Translations under genes and position numbers: made by a program | The notes under the pieces: generated by a model | The model's database searches: none | The model's input: the letters and a program-made list of their open reading frames with translations, nothing else | What the model was told of the DNA's origin: nothing | NCBI GenBank assembly: GCA_964436975.1 | Contig: CAYTET010000019.1 | Coordinates: 1 to 28,887, forward strand | Direction: 5' to 3' | DNA length: 28,887 nucleotides | From: CAYTET01 sp964436975 | GTDB lineage: Bacteria > Bacillota_I > Bacilli_A > Erysipelotrichales > Erysipelotrichaceae | Shown here: piece by piece, positions 15,126 through 23,246 of the stretch | Layout: the number at the start of each line of letters is the position of its first letter | How positions within the stretch are numbered: position 1 is the first letter of the stretch

Positions 15126-15887
15126 ATGAGCGAGTGTTACCGCAGCATTTTCAAGCGCAAATCGTTTCATCTGTTTGATCCGGACAACCAGCAGGTCATT
15201 TCGGGAGCCGAGTTTGAACAGATGAAGGCCTTTCTGCAGCAGCTGGACAGCCTTGATCCGGCCATCCGGGTCATTTACCGGCTGGTAGATGACAGCGCGC
15301 AGTCCAACTGTCCGCGCCACCAGCAGTGCTGCTTATTAATCTACAGTCAGATTAAAGACGGCTATCTGGCTAATGCCGGCTATCTGGGGGAACAGATTGA
15401 TCTCTATCTGGTCAGCCATGATATCGGCACCCTGTGGTACGGCATGCATCAGCCGGTCTGCCGCCAGATTGAAGACTGTCAGTTTGTCATCATGATAGCC
15501 ATGGCCAAAATCAGCAATCCGGCCCTGTTCCGCAAGGATATGCTGGCGGCCAAGCGCAAGCCGGTTGAAGAGATCTGGCAGGGGCCGGTTGTTCCGGGAG
15601 TCAGTGAACTGGTCCGCTTTGCGCCCAGTGCCTGCAACACCCAGCCATGGCGGGTAGTCAGCGAAAACGGCACGCTAAAGGTCTACCGGTACCGGCAGGC
15701 CGGCAGGCGCGGCCTTATGCCGGCAGCCAAAGTGGCTTATTATAACCAGATTGATATCGGCATCTTCCTGTTTTTCCTGCAGGTACTGCTGGATGAGCAG
15801 GGCTATAAATACGAGCGCCGGCTGTATCCGGAAAGCGGACTTAATGATGACGAGCTGACGCTTAATGCCGAATACCAGCTTTCTTAA
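15126..15887 (+). CDS. Nitroreductase family protein (TM1586-like)
   Basis: 253 residues resembling the double-domain flavin nitroreductases of the putative TM nitroreductase family, predicted to bind FMN and reduce an unknown substrate. The N-terminal YRSIFKRKSFHLFD is the usual RxSxR/F entry. The second half shows RFAPSACNTQPWRVV, the SxxNxQPWR FMN-binding signature, followed by VAYYNQIDIGIFLFFLQ. The ATG at 15126 follows a modest AAGGTG site. The longer open frame back to 14979 runs through the tRNA-Asn region and is not credible. It is followed after 37 bases by a LOG-family gene, so the two are probably one transcript. Confidence 0.82.
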   Translation: MSECYRSIFKRKSFHLFDPDNQQVISGAEFEQMKAFLQQLDSLDPAIRVIYRLVDDSAQSNCPRHQQCCLLIYSQIKDGYLANAGYLGEQIDLYLVSHDIGTLWYGMHQPVCRQIEDCQFVIMIAMAKISNPALFRKDMLAAKRKPVEEIWQGPVVPGVSELVRFAPSACNTQPWRVVSENGTLKVYRYRQAGRRGLMPAAKVAYYNQIDIGIFLFFLQVLLDEQGYKYERRLYPESGLNDDELTLNAEYQLS

Positions 15888-15924
15888 CTGTTTCCATCAG
15901 AAAAACTACAGGAGGAAAACCAAT

Positions 15925-16470
15925 ATGCGGATATGTTTTTTCGGAGCATCCAGTGATGACATTGATCAGGTCTATCTCGACCGGACTCGCCAGCTGGGGG
16001 CCTTGCTGGCCAGCCAGGGCGCTGATCTGGTGTACGGGGGCGGCGGCCATGGCTTAATGGGCGCCTTTGCCCGGGGCATCAAGAGCCAGGGCGGCCATAT
16101 TATTGCCGTCAGCCCGCACATGTTCAACAAAGCCGGCATTCTCTATGAACAGAATGACGAGGTTATCTTCACCGATGATCTGTCCCAGCGCAAGAAGAAA
16201 ATGGAAGAACTGGCCGATGCCTATCTGATTGCGCCCGGCAGTGTCGGAACATTTGACGAACTGTTTGATATCTATGCCCAGAAAAAGCTCGGCTATACCC
16301 ATAAGCCGATTGCCGTTTACAATGTTGCCGGGTTTTATGATCAATTGCAGTCTTTTCTAGAACATGTCGCCCAAGCCGGCTTTATGCCGGCCGAAGTGCT
16401 GGATTTGATTTATGTCAGCGCCGATGATCCGGCCATTGCGCAGTATTTAAACCAGCCGGCCAAGGAGTGA
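15925..16470 (+). CDS. LOG family protein (nucleotide 5'-monophosphate nucleosidase-like)
   Basis: A Rossmann-fold protein of 181 residues of the TIGR00730/LOG family, which cleaves N-glycosidic bonds of (modified) AMP or CMP to release ribose 5-phosphate. The nucleotide-binding motif GGGGHGLMGAFARG and the catalytic RK + PGxxGTxDE set are present (SQRKKKMEELAD, then APGSVGTFDELFD). The second motif has PGS where PGG is most common. The start at 15925 has a perfect AGGAGG at 15910-15915. It lies between the nitroreductase gene and the ABC-F gene in the same direction, only 10 bases before the latter. Confidence 0.88.
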   Translation: MRICFFGASSDDIDQVYLDRTRQLGALLASQGADLVYGGGGHGLMGAFARGIKSQGGHIIAVSPHMFNKAGILYEQNDEVIFTDDLSQRKKKMEELADAYLIAPGSVGTFDELFDIYAQKKLGYTHKPIAVYNVAGFYDQLQSFLEHVAQAGFMPAEVLDLIYVSADDPAIAQYLNQPAKE

Positions 16471-16480
16471 AGCCGTATTG

Positions 16481-18016
16481 ATGCTTAAGGTGAGCCATCT
16501 TACTATTATGATAAAGCAGCGGACCATTATCAGGGATCTGTCTTTTGTGCTGCAGCCGGCGGATAAACTGGCCGTCATCGGTCAGGAGGGTGATGGCAAG
16601 TCCACTCTGCTGAAAGTTCTGATTAATGACTGTCCCTATGCCGAGACCAGCGGCTTTGTTGACACGGCCGGTCTGACCATCGGCTATATGCCCCAGATCA
16701 TTGCACCGGCTTATCCGGATCAGACCGGGGCCGGGTATCTGGGTCTGACCGGGCCGGAAGGCCAATATGACAGCCTGCTGTACCGGCAGCTGGCGGAGCT
16801 GCATATAAATGAAGAATTGCTGGGGCAAAAGGTCAGCCAGATGTCCGGCGGGGAGAAGATTAAAGTTCACCTGCTGAAACTGCTGCGGCAGAACTGCGAT
16901 GTATATCTATTGGATGAGCCGACTAATGATCTGGATCTGCCGGCCCTTTTCTGGCTTCAGGATTTTATCAATGACCTGAAATGCCCGGTTATCTTTGTTT
17001 CACACGATGAAACCCTGCTGGCCCAGACGGCCAACCGGATTCTGCACCTGGAGATGCGGCAGCGTAAAAACGAGCCGGTCTGGACGATGGCGGCGGTTGG
17101 CTATGACGCCTATGTCAGCAGCCGGCAGCATCTGATCAGCCGGACCAACCAGCTGGCCGCCAAGCAGAAAAGCGAGCAGGCTAAACAGCAGGCCCAGCTG
17201 ACCCAGCTGACCAATAAAGTGGCCTACCGGCAGGCTACCATCAGCCGAGGCGATCCCCACGGCGGCTATCTGCTGAAAAAGAAGATGCGCAATCTGAAAG
17301 CCCAGCAGCGTCATCTGGACAGCCAGCAGCGGATTGAGACCATTGATCCGGAGGAGTCCATCAATCTGTTCTTCGAAAACAAACCCTGGCCGGCCGGCAA
17401 GACCGTGCTGCATTTAAACCTGGCTGAACTGAAGATCAATGACAAGATGCTGGCGCATGATATCAGACTGGATATGGTCGGTCCGGTGCATGCGGTTATC
17501 ATCGGGGCCAACGGGCTGGGCAAGACAACCCTGCTTAAACAGATTGCCGGCCTGTTAAGACAGCAGGGCTTTGCTGTCGGCTATATGCCCCAGAATTATG
17601 AAGAGGCTTTAGCCGGCTATGCTTCAGCGCTGGCCTATATGCAGACCAGCGGCACCAAAGAGGAGACCGGCCGGATTAGAACCCTTTTAGGGAGTCTGAA
17701 GCTGACCAGTGCCGAGATGATCGGACCGCTGGATGTGCTGTCCGGAGGCAGCCAGGCCAAGGTTGTGCTGGCTAAAATGGTTCTCAACCGTGCCGAAATT
17801 CTGCTGCTGGATGAGCCGAGCCGCAATATGTCACCGCTGTCCAATCCGATAATCCGGGCCGCGCTGAAAGCCTATCCGGGACCCATTATTGCCATCAGCC
17901 ATGACCGCCGCTTTATCAAGGAAACGGCTGATGTCATCTACCAACTGAACCGGGACGGCCTGACAAAGATTGAAAAAGATGAAATTGTTGGTGATGAATT
18001 GAAAATTACCATATAA
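16481..18016 (+). CDS. ABC-F family ATPase (ribosome-associated type)
   Basis: About 511 residues with two ABC ATPase domains and no membrane segment, as in ABC-F translation or ribosome-protection factors. Domain 1: Walker A GQEGDGKST (residues 34-42), signature QMSGGEKIKVHL, Walker B YLLDEPTNDLD. A charged, Gln/Lys-rich linker (around 210-280) follows. Domain 2: Walker A GANGLGKTT, signature VLSGGSQAKVVLAKM, and Walker B ILLLDEPSRNMSPLS, which departs from the usual DEPTNHLD. Such variants occur in a branch of ABC-F proteins that includes uncharacterised and some antibiotic-resistance members, and resistance is not shown here. TTG 16478 is an alternative start, better spaced from the AAGGAG site. 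The TAA stop overlaps the next gene's -10. Confidence 0.88.
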   Translation: MLKVSHLTIMIKQRTIIRDLSFVLQPADKLAVIGQEGDGKSTLLKVLINDCPYAETSGFVDTAGLTIGYMPQIIAPAYPDQTGAGYLGLTGPEGQYDSLLYRQLAELHINEELLGQKVSQMSGGEKIKVHLLKLLRQNCDVYLLDEPTNDLDLPALFWLQDFINDLKCPVIFVSHDETLLAQTANRILHLEMRQRKNEPVWTMAAVGYDAYVSSRQHLISRTNQLAAKQKSEQAKQQAQLTQLTNKVAYRQATISRGDPHGGYLLKKKMRNLKAQQRHLDSQQRIETIDPEESINLFFENKPWPAGKTVLHLNLAELKINDKMLAHDIRLDMVGPVHAVIIGANGLGKTTLLKQIAGLLRQQGFAVGYMPQNYEEALAGYASALAYMQTSGTKEETGRIRTLLGSLKLTSAEMIGPLDVLSGGSQAKVVLAKMVLNRAEILLLDEPSRNMSPLSNPIIRAALKAYPGPIIAISHDRRFIKETADVIYQLNRDGLTKIEKDEIVGDELKITI

Positions 18017-18017
18017 T
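17988..18017 (+). promoter_or_regulatory. Promoter of the AI-2E family gene, inside the ABC-F 3' end
   Basis: TTGGTG (17988-17993), 18-bp spacer, perfect TATAAT (18012-18017) overlapping the ABC-F stop codon. The expected transcription start is at or next to the ATG at 18024. Confidence 0.5.
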
Positions 18018-18023
18018 AGGGCT

Positions 18024-19232
18024 ATGAAAGAAACCAAAGAAAAAAACGTTATTAACGATATCAGCTATCGCAAGGTAATCGGCATTACCGCTATTGTCTG
18101 CGCCGGTATTCTGCTGGTCATCAATATTAAATCGGTTATTGAGTTTCTTGATGTTGTTCTGAAGGCCTTTAATCCGCTTTTATACGGTCTTATCGTGGCC
18201 TGTGTTCTGAATGTGCCCATGACGGCGCTGGAATCGCTGCTGGCCCGGATTCCGGGCAAGCACCGCAAGTGGATCCGGCCGACGGCCGTGGCTCTGACTT
18301 ATGTTCTGGCCCTGCTGCTGATCAGTTTGGTAACCCGGATTGTGGTGCCGCAGCTGATTGATTCAATGACGACTCTTTATAACAATCTTTCCACCTATGC
18401 CGGTTCGGTCTCGGATACGCTCAATGAGTTCTTCAAGACCATCGGCCTGTCTTTGCGCATCAATCTGGGCGATATGAGCTCTTCGCTGATTAAAGTGCTG
18501 GAGACTTCGCTGCAGACCTGGTTTTCCAATCTGTCTTCGGTGATTGATCTGGTGTCGGGAGGCATTATCAGCAATGTAGCTACGGCTGCCAAAGTGGTAA
18601 TAAATATTCTCATCACCACTCTGGCCGCTATTCTGATTTCCATATATCTTCTGGTGGCCAAGGAAAAATATATCAGCATTGTAAAGCGGGTCGGCCAGGC
18701 GGTCTTTACGAGCAGCATCTATGAAAGGCTGCTGTCCTTCTGCCAGCTTGTCTCCAGCATCTTCAACGGCTTTATCGGCGGATTTTTGACCGAAATGTGC
18801 ATTCTGGGGACGCTGTTCTATATTGTCCTGTCCATCAGCAACATGCCTTATGCCCTGCTGATCAGCGTTGTCATTGCCCTGACGTCGATCATGCCTTACG
18901 TCGGAACGACCATGGCCATGATTTTCGGGGCTTTCATCATTCTGGCCGACCGGGGTATCTGGACGGTTCTGATTTTCATCATCGAATTCACGGTGGTGCA
19001 GCAGGTTGAAAACAACCTGATTTATCCGCGGGTGGTGGGTCGTTCCGTGGGTATTCCCAGTTTCTATGTTCTGCTGGCCATTTCCATTTTCGGCGGCCTG
19101 TTCGGAGCGCTCGGCCTGATTATTGCTGTGCCCTTCATGGCGCTCATCTACACGCTGGTAAGGAACTTTGTTAACCGGCGTCTGGCCAAAAAAGAGGCGG
19201 CTGAGCCAGCCAAACCGCCGGTCAGCCAGTAG
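18024..19232 (+). CDS. AI-2E family transporter
   Basis: A membrane protein of 402 residues from the PF01594 (formerly UPF0118, AI-2E transporter) family. Two N-terminal helices (VIGITAIVCAGILLVINI, VVLKAFNPLLYGLIVACVL) are followed by a third (VALTYVLALLLISLVTRI), a long extracytoplasmic loop and five more helices. The conserved block VIALTSIMPYVGTTMAMIFG and EFTVVQQVENNLIYPRVVG are clear family marks. Characterised members export the quorum signal AI-2 or act as Na+/H+ antiporters, and the function here is open. No Shine-Dalgarno site is seen before the ATG. The gene is 7 bases after ABC-F but has its own -10. Confidence 0.88.
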   Translation: MKETKEKNVINDISYRKVIGITAIVCAGILLVINIKSVIEFLDVVLKAFNPLLYGLIVACVLNVPMTALESLLARIPGKHRKWIRPTAVALTYVLALLLISLVTRIVVPQLIDSMTTLYNNLSTYAGSVSDTLNEFFKTIGLSLRINLGDMSSSLIKVLETSLQTWFSNLSSVIDLVSGGIISNVATAAKVVINILITTLAAILISIYLLVAKEKYISIVKRVGQAVFTSSIYERLLSFCQLVSSIFNGFIGGFLTEMCILGTLFYIVLSISNMPYALLISVVIALTSIMPYVGTTMAMIFGAFIILADRGIWTVLIFIIEFTVVQQVENNLIYPRVVGRSVGIPSFYVLLAISIFGGLFGALGLIIAVPFMALIYTLVRNFVNRRLAKKEAAEPAKPPVSQ

Positions 19233-19244
19233 GGGCGGGGGCGA

Positions 19245-19279
19245 AAACTGTTGTCATAACAGTTTAGTTGTTGTAATAT
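19245..19279 (+). promoter_or_regulatory. Promoter with palindromic -35 before the 57-aa ORF
   Basis: -35 TTGTCA (19251-19256), 17-bp spacer, -10 TAATAT (19274-19279). The -35 lies inside the 8-bp inverted repeat AAACTGTT (19245-19252) / AACAGTTT (19258-19265), suggesting repressor control. Confidence 0.55.
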
Positions 19280-19304
19280 AAAAATACGCAAAGGAGAACA
19301 CGAA

Positions 19305-19478
19305 ATGATCAAGAAATTGTTTGGTACCGCTGTCACTCTGGCAGTAATCGCCGCCGGTGTCAAGATCGTCAAAGATATTCTGGATAACGCTGATGAAGCC
19401 GAAAAGAAAATGATTGAACTTGAACCCGATCAGACCGCTGAGCCGGCTGACCAGCCTGACAAAGACAAAGAATCCTGA
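19305..19478 (+). CDS. 57-residue membrane-anchored acidic peptide
   Basis: A small gene with a strong AAAGGAG site (19290-19296), its own promoter and terminator. The product starts MIKKLFGTAVTLAVIAAGV, one hydrophobic helix, and continues into a highly charged tail (VKDILDNADEAEKKMIE, then a Pro/Asp/Glu/Lys-rich end). There is no cysteine lipobox. The codon use agrees with the neighbours. The family is not recognised. It could be a small membrane protein or a signal-anchored peptide. It sits between the AI-2E family gene and the DUF885 lipoprotein gene. Confidence 0.7.
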   Translation: MIKKLFGTAVTLAVIAAGVKIVKDILDNADEAEKKMIELEPDQTAEPADQPDKDKES

Positions 19479-19488
19479 TGATATAAAG

Positions 19489-19514
19489 TAGCGGACGTAT
19501 TATCCGCTATTTTG
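19489..19514 (+). terminator. Terminator after the 57-aa ORF
   Basis: TAGCGGA (19489-19495) / TCCGCTA (19503-19509) followed by TTTTG, 10 bases after the stop. It isolates the small gene from the DUF885 gene. Confidence 0.65.
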
Positions 19515-19547
19515 TATTTATGGCCATTCAAAAAGGAGGAATAGCTG

Positions 19548-21389
19548 ATGAAGAAACTACTAGCCGTTTTGCTGACGGTGGCGCTGTTACTGGGTGTAAC
19601 CGGCTGTCAGCAGAATACCAAAAGCGATGATGCCGATTTTACCACTCTGACCAAGGGCTGGTTTGCGGATGACCTGAGCGGAGATTATCTTTCCCTGCGC
19701 TACACGGTAGCCAAACCGGAAAACTACGGGATAACAGAACTGCCGGAAGCCACTTTGGGCTCTTTAGGCGGCATTGATGATACCGCAAGCCGCGATCAGC
19801 TTAACGAGCGGATTAAAGCCCTGCAGGATTATGATACCTCCAAGCTGTCCGATCACCAGCTGATCACTTACAACACGCTTCTGGATTATTACCAGCTGCA
19901 GGTCAAATACTACGGCTTCAGTGAAGATTATTCGTTTATGTTCACACCGATGTCAGGCCTGAATAACAATCTGATTACCAACCTGACCGAACTGGAACTG
20001 CGGGATGAACAGGATGTCAAAGACTTTATATCGTTAGTCAAAGACAGCCCGCGGCTGATTGACGAAGCCATTGCCTATACCAAAAAGCAGGCCAATCAGG
20101 GTATTGTTCAGCCTAATGCGGTTCAGACCGAAGTCATCGATAACTGCCAGACCTTTATCAGCAAGAAAGATGACAATGCGGTCATCGTGGCTTTTTCCGA
20201 GAAGCTGGATGCCCTGAATCTTTCCAACAGCAATGATTATCTGGAAGAGCTGACCAATGCGGTGATTGACGAGCTGATTCCGGCTTACCAGCGCATTATT
20301 GACATGTACAATAACAGCCTGTCGGGTCTGGCCAAGACTAACGGGGCTTTATGCAACTACAAAAACGGCAAGGAATACTATAAAGTGCTGCTGCAGGATT
20401 ATACCGGCACCAGTGCCGATCCGGCTGATGTAGCCAAGCTTCTGTGGGACTATGTTGACAAACTGGTCGAAGAAGAGATTACGCTGGCCAACAATTATCC
20501 GGCCGTCTATTATGCTTATTACGGCATCGATTATGAAGCCACGCTTAATTCATATAACACCGCTACCGGCGAGTATACCTATGTCTATCTGGAGAATCCC
20601 AACAGCCAGTTTGGCATGAGCGATGCGGCAACCATTATTGCCGCCTACCGGGAAGCCCTGAAAAAAGATTATCCCACCGGTCCGGATGTCAAGGTGACAG
20701 CCGATCTGTTAGATGAGTCAATTGCGACTGACGGTGTGGTAGCCTACTATGTGACCGCCCCGGTTGATGATTACATCAATGACAATGTCATCAAGATCAA
20801 TCCGGCCTACAGCAGCGATGATGCTGACTCACTGTGTTCAACCCTGGCCCATGAAGGATTCCCGGGCCACTGCTACCAGATCACCTATTATCTGGATCAC
20901 TATAAGGATGATGTCATCCGCAGCAATATCAGCTATCTCGGCTATACCGAAGGCTGGGCGATGCTGTCGGAGGATACGGCCTATAATTATCTGACCAATG
21001 ACACCAATCAGGCGCGCCTGTACCAGCTGGAAGATGAAATCGGCTATATCATGCAGGCAGCGCTGGACATCGAAGTCAATTACAACGGCGCGGATGCGGC
21101 TAAGGTTGCCCAGCTGCTGGTTGACCATGTCTACACCAACTATACAGCTGACGAACTGATGACAAGCGCCCAGAGTCTGATTACGACGCTGGTCGGCGAT
21201 CCGGGCACCTATACTTCTTACGGGTATGGCTACTATGCCATGCTGACTCTGAAGGATACCGCCAAGGAAAAACTCGGCAGCAAGTTTGATCTGAAGACCT
21301 TCCACCAGGCTATTCTGGATACCGGTGCAACTTCGTTTGATATTCTTAACGAGCAGGTTGCCAAAGCCCTGGGTTACTCCTTAGACTGA
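19548..21389 (+). CDS. DUF885 family lipoprotein, predicted metallopeptidase
   Basis: 613 residues. The first 20 (MKKLLAVLLTVALLLGVTGC) form a lipoprotein signal with the acylated cysteine at 20, so the protein is anchored outside the cell membrane. The DUF885 core carries the zinc-peptidase motif HEGFPGH (residues 435-441, Glu436 as catalytic base). Downstream, YTEGWAMLSED supplies the third ligand, a gluzincin-like layout. A substrate such as extracellular peptides is likely but not shown. An excellent AAAAAGGAGGA ribosome site precedes the ATG. A strong bidirectional terminator follows. Confidence 0.92.
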   Translation: MKKLLAVLLTVALLLGVTGCQQNTKSDDADFTTLTKGWFADDLSGDYLSLRYTVAKPENYGITELPEATLGSLGGIDDTASRDQLNERIKALQDYDTSKLSDHQLITYNTLLDYYQLQVKYYGFSEDYSFMFTPMSGLNNNLITNLTELELRDEQDVKDFISLVKDSPRLIDEAIAYTKKQANQGIVQPNAVQTEVIDNCQTFISKKDDNAVIVAFSEKLDALNLSNSNDYLEELTNAVIDELIPAYQRIIDMYNNSLSGLAKTNGALCNYKNGKEYYKVLLQDYTGTSADPADVAKLLWDYVDKLVEEEITLANNYPAVYYAYYGIDYEATLNSYNTATGEYTYVYLENPNSQFGMSDAATIIAAYREALKKDYPTGPDVKVTADLLDESIATDGVVAYYVTAPVDDYINDNVIKINPAYSSDDADSLCSTLAHEGFPGHCYQITYYLDHYKDDVIRSNISYLGYTEGWAMLSEDTAYNYLTNDTNQARLYQLEDEIGYIMQAALDIEVNYNGADAAKVAQLLVDHVYTNYTADELMTSAQSLITTLVGDPGTYTSYGYGYYAMLTLKDTAKEKLGSKFDLKTFHQAILDTGATSFDILNEQVAKALGYSLD

Positions 21390-21397
21390 TTAATAAT

Positions 21398-21436
21398 AAA
21401 AACTGATGCCGTGATTGATGCGGCATCAGTTTTTTA
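21398..21436. terminator. Bidirectional terminator (DUF885 / acylphosphatase)
   Basis: AAAAACTGATGCCG (21398-21411) pairs with CGGCATCAGTTTTT (21421-21434), with T6 on the plus side and T5 on the minus side. It serves both convergent genes. Confidence 0.9.
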
Positions 21437-21440
21437 ATGG

Positions 21441-21731
21441 CTAGAAGAAGAAACCGGAATCATCCTTAATCTTGAAACGGCGTTCATCCGGGCAGAGAGG
21501 AACGTCTTTAATGGAATAGTCATCAATGCGGATCCAGTTGTCCTTCTGCTGAATCTGGCTGACAAAGGCATCCAGGCTGTCCGGCTGACCCTGGATTTCA
21601 ATATCGACATCCCCGTTGTCCAGATTGCGCACCCAGCCGGTCAGACCCAGTGAATTTGCCAGATTCATGGCGGTCCAGCGAAAGCCGACCCCCTGCACCT
21701 GACCCTTGAAGATAATATAGAAGCGTTTCAT
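21441..21731 (-). CDS. acyP: Acylphosphatase
   Basis: A small cytoplasmic enzyme of 96 residues that hydrolyses the carboxyl-phosphate bond of acylphosphates. The catalytic arginine and asparagine are both in place: Arg18 in GQVQGVGFRWTA and Asn36 in GWVRNLDNGDV. The sequence is of normal family length, with an extra Asp/Phe C-terminal tail (DDSGFFF). The ribosome site is weak (GGTGA). Its promoter faces that of the M20-like gene. Confidence 0.95.
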   Translation of the reverse strand: MKRFYIIFKGQVQGVGFRWTAMNLANSLGLTGWVRNLDNGDVDIEIQGQPDSLDAFVSQIQQKDNWIRIDDYSIKDVPLCPDERRFKIKDDSGFFF

Positions 21732-21746
21732 TTAATCACCATAAGA

Positions 21747-21775
21747 AGTATATGCCAATTATCCGCCGGTGTGAA
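21747..21775 (-). promoter_or_regulatory. Promoter of acyP
   Basis: On the minus strand, -35 TTCACA (21775-21770), 17-bp spacer, -10 TATACT (21752-21747). Confidence 0.55.
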
Positions 21776-21778
21776 TAA

Positions 21779-21817
21779 TTTACAAGCGGCCGCATTCTTG
21801 TTAAGATAGGCTTGTAA
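21779..21817 (+). promoter_or_regulatory. Promoter and candidate operator of the M20-like gene
   Basis: -35 TTTACA (21779-21784), 17-bp spacer, -10 TAAGAT (21802-21807). A perfect 8-bp inverted repeat TTACAAGC (21780-21787) / GCTTGTAA (21810-21817) places one half on the -35 and the other on the expected transcription start. Confidence 0.5.
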
Positions 21818-21845
21818 AAGCCCATTCGGGCCAAAGGAGACAATA

Positions 21846-23132
21846 ATGTCATATCCAAACGCTGTTGAGCATTTAAGCTTAGCCATTCAGCTAACGGCGT
21901 CAATCGGCAAGTGGTCTTCGTTCATTAAAGATCATTACCCGCAGCTGAATGCCAGAATGAAAGGGACCAAGGTCGGCCGGCATGCCTGCATTTACACCTG
22001 GGCGGCTGATGGCACGGCCATGCCGCTGGCTTTGCTGAGCCATGTCAATACCGCACCGCTTGATCCGGCCGGTGCCGAATTATGGGAGCATGATCCCTAT
22101 GCCGGCTATACCGACCAGACCTACATTTACGGGGCCGGGGCGGTCAGCCCGCTGGGACGGACGATTGCGGTCCTGGAAGCCTTTGAGAAGCTGTGCAGGG
22201 AGAATGAAAAGCCGACCCGGACCATATATCTGTGCCTGGATGACGATGCCAGCGGCAGCGCTGATATTGTTGACTGGTTTAAGAGCCATAGCATCCTTTT
22301 GGAGAGTGTCAGCGGACCGGGCAGCTTTATTGAAGACGGTACGCTGTGGGATCTGTCCAAGCCGGTGGCCATGGTGGGACTGGCCCAGTGCAGCCAGGCC
22401 CGGCTGGAAATGACCTTTACAGCCGATAAGTACATGAACGCTGTAACGGCGGCCGCCCAGTTTATCACTAATCTGGCCAAACGGCCGCTGAGCATTCAGA
22501 AAAGCGGCACCATGGATGCCCAGTGCGAGATTCTGGGTGCCTATACCTCCGGCCATATGCAGGCTCTTTTAGCCGGCAAGCAGTACAGAGCCCTGATTAA
22601 CCGGTTCCGCAGTGTATCCAGCGAATATCACAACAGCCTGCGCGGCCGCATCACGGCCGACAGCATTGTGATGACCGCTGACGGCAACGTCAATGTTTCT
22701 TATGATGTCAGCCTTACCCCGGGCCAGACGGTTGATGATATCATCAACCATCTGCAACGAGTAGCCGTATTATGCGAGATTCCGACCGGATTGAAACTGA
22801 AGGTTATTCAAAGACCGGCCATGACTACGGAAACCAGCATCAAAACGATAACTTACCAGCTTATCAGCGATGTCTATCACGGCCTTAATCCGGCTTTGAT
22901 TGTGGCTCCCCAGGTTATCAATAATCCTGACAATATCGGTGATTATCAGCCGATTGCGGCCGAATTGTACCGGTTTGATCCTTTCTGGCTGTCGGGCAAA
23001 GAAAGAGAAAGCCTGACGGCCGGCAATGAGAGACTGCTGATTACCAGTTTCAATTTCGGCATCGATTTCTTCTATGAATATCTGGCTATGCAGAGCCGGC
23101 GCATCGATATCAGCGAAGCCCTGAATAAGTAA
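21846..23132 (+). CDS. M20-like peptidase homologue with altered metal site
   Basis: 428 residues with the overall layout of M20 carboxypeptidases (PM20D1/dipeptidase type): an N-terminal catalytic-like half, a lid insert from about residue 190, then the closing half. The family motifs are recognisable but changed. The metal-binding HxD is HVN (66-68). The GRGxxDDKG block with the bridging aspartate is GAGAVSPLGR (96-105). The catalytic Glu-Glu is DDDASGS (from 132). An ordinary di-zinc peptidase activity is therefore unlikely, and the protein may be a binding or regulatory pseudo-enzyme. The ribosome site CAAAGGAGA and the operator-like promoter upstream show it is a maintained gene. There is no frameshift and it is full length. 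Confidence 0.72.
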   Translation: MSYPNAVEHLSLAIQLTASIGKWSSFIKDHYPQLNARMKGTKVGRHACIYTWAADGTAMPLALLSHVNTAPLDPAGAELWEHDPYAGYTDQTYIYGAGAVSPLGRTIAVLEAFEKLCRENEKPTRTIYLCLDDDASGSADIVDWFKSHSILLESVSGPGSFIEDGTLWDLSKPVAMVGLAQCSQARLEMTFTADKYMNAVTAAAQFITNLAKRPLSIQKSGTMDAQCEILGAYTSGHMQALLAGKQYRALINRFRSVSSEYHNSLRGRITADSIVMTADGNVNVSYDVSLTPGQTVDDIINHLQRVAVLCEIPTGLKLKVIQRPAMTTETSIKTITYQLISDVYHGLNPALIVAPQVINNPDNIGDYQPIAAELYRFDPFWLSGKERESLTAGNERLLITSFNFGIDFFYEYLAMQSRRIDISEALNK

Positions 23133-23142
23133 ATCGTAAATG

Positions 23143-23174
23143 AACCGCTGCCGGCAAAATGGCAGCGGTTTTTT
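23143..23174 (+). terminator. Terminator after the M20-like gene
   Basis: AACCGCTGCC (23143-23152) / GGCAGCGGTT (23161-23170) perfect 10-bp stem followed by T4, 10 bases after the stop. Confidence 0.85.
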
Positions 23175-23190
23175 ACGGGGAAATTTCGCC

Positions 23191-23227
23191 GTTGTCATTG
23201 ACAACGGTCAAGGTAAAGTGCTACTAT
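23191..23227 (+). promoter_or_regulatory. Promoter of the tRNA-Ile/tRNA-Ala transcript
   Basis: -35 TTGACA (23198-23203), 18-bp spacer, -10 TACTAT (23222-23227), about 20 bases before tRNA-Ile. The -35 lies in a perfect 15-base palindrome, GTTGTCA-T-TGACAAC (23191-23205). Confidence 0.65.
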
Positions 23228-23246
23228 GGATAAGCATTTGGTGGAT

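Noticed and set aside
15865..15924. Earlier start for the LOG protein
   Set aside because: A perfect AGGAGG lies inside this stretch, before ATG 15925, which starts directly with the Rossmann strand.
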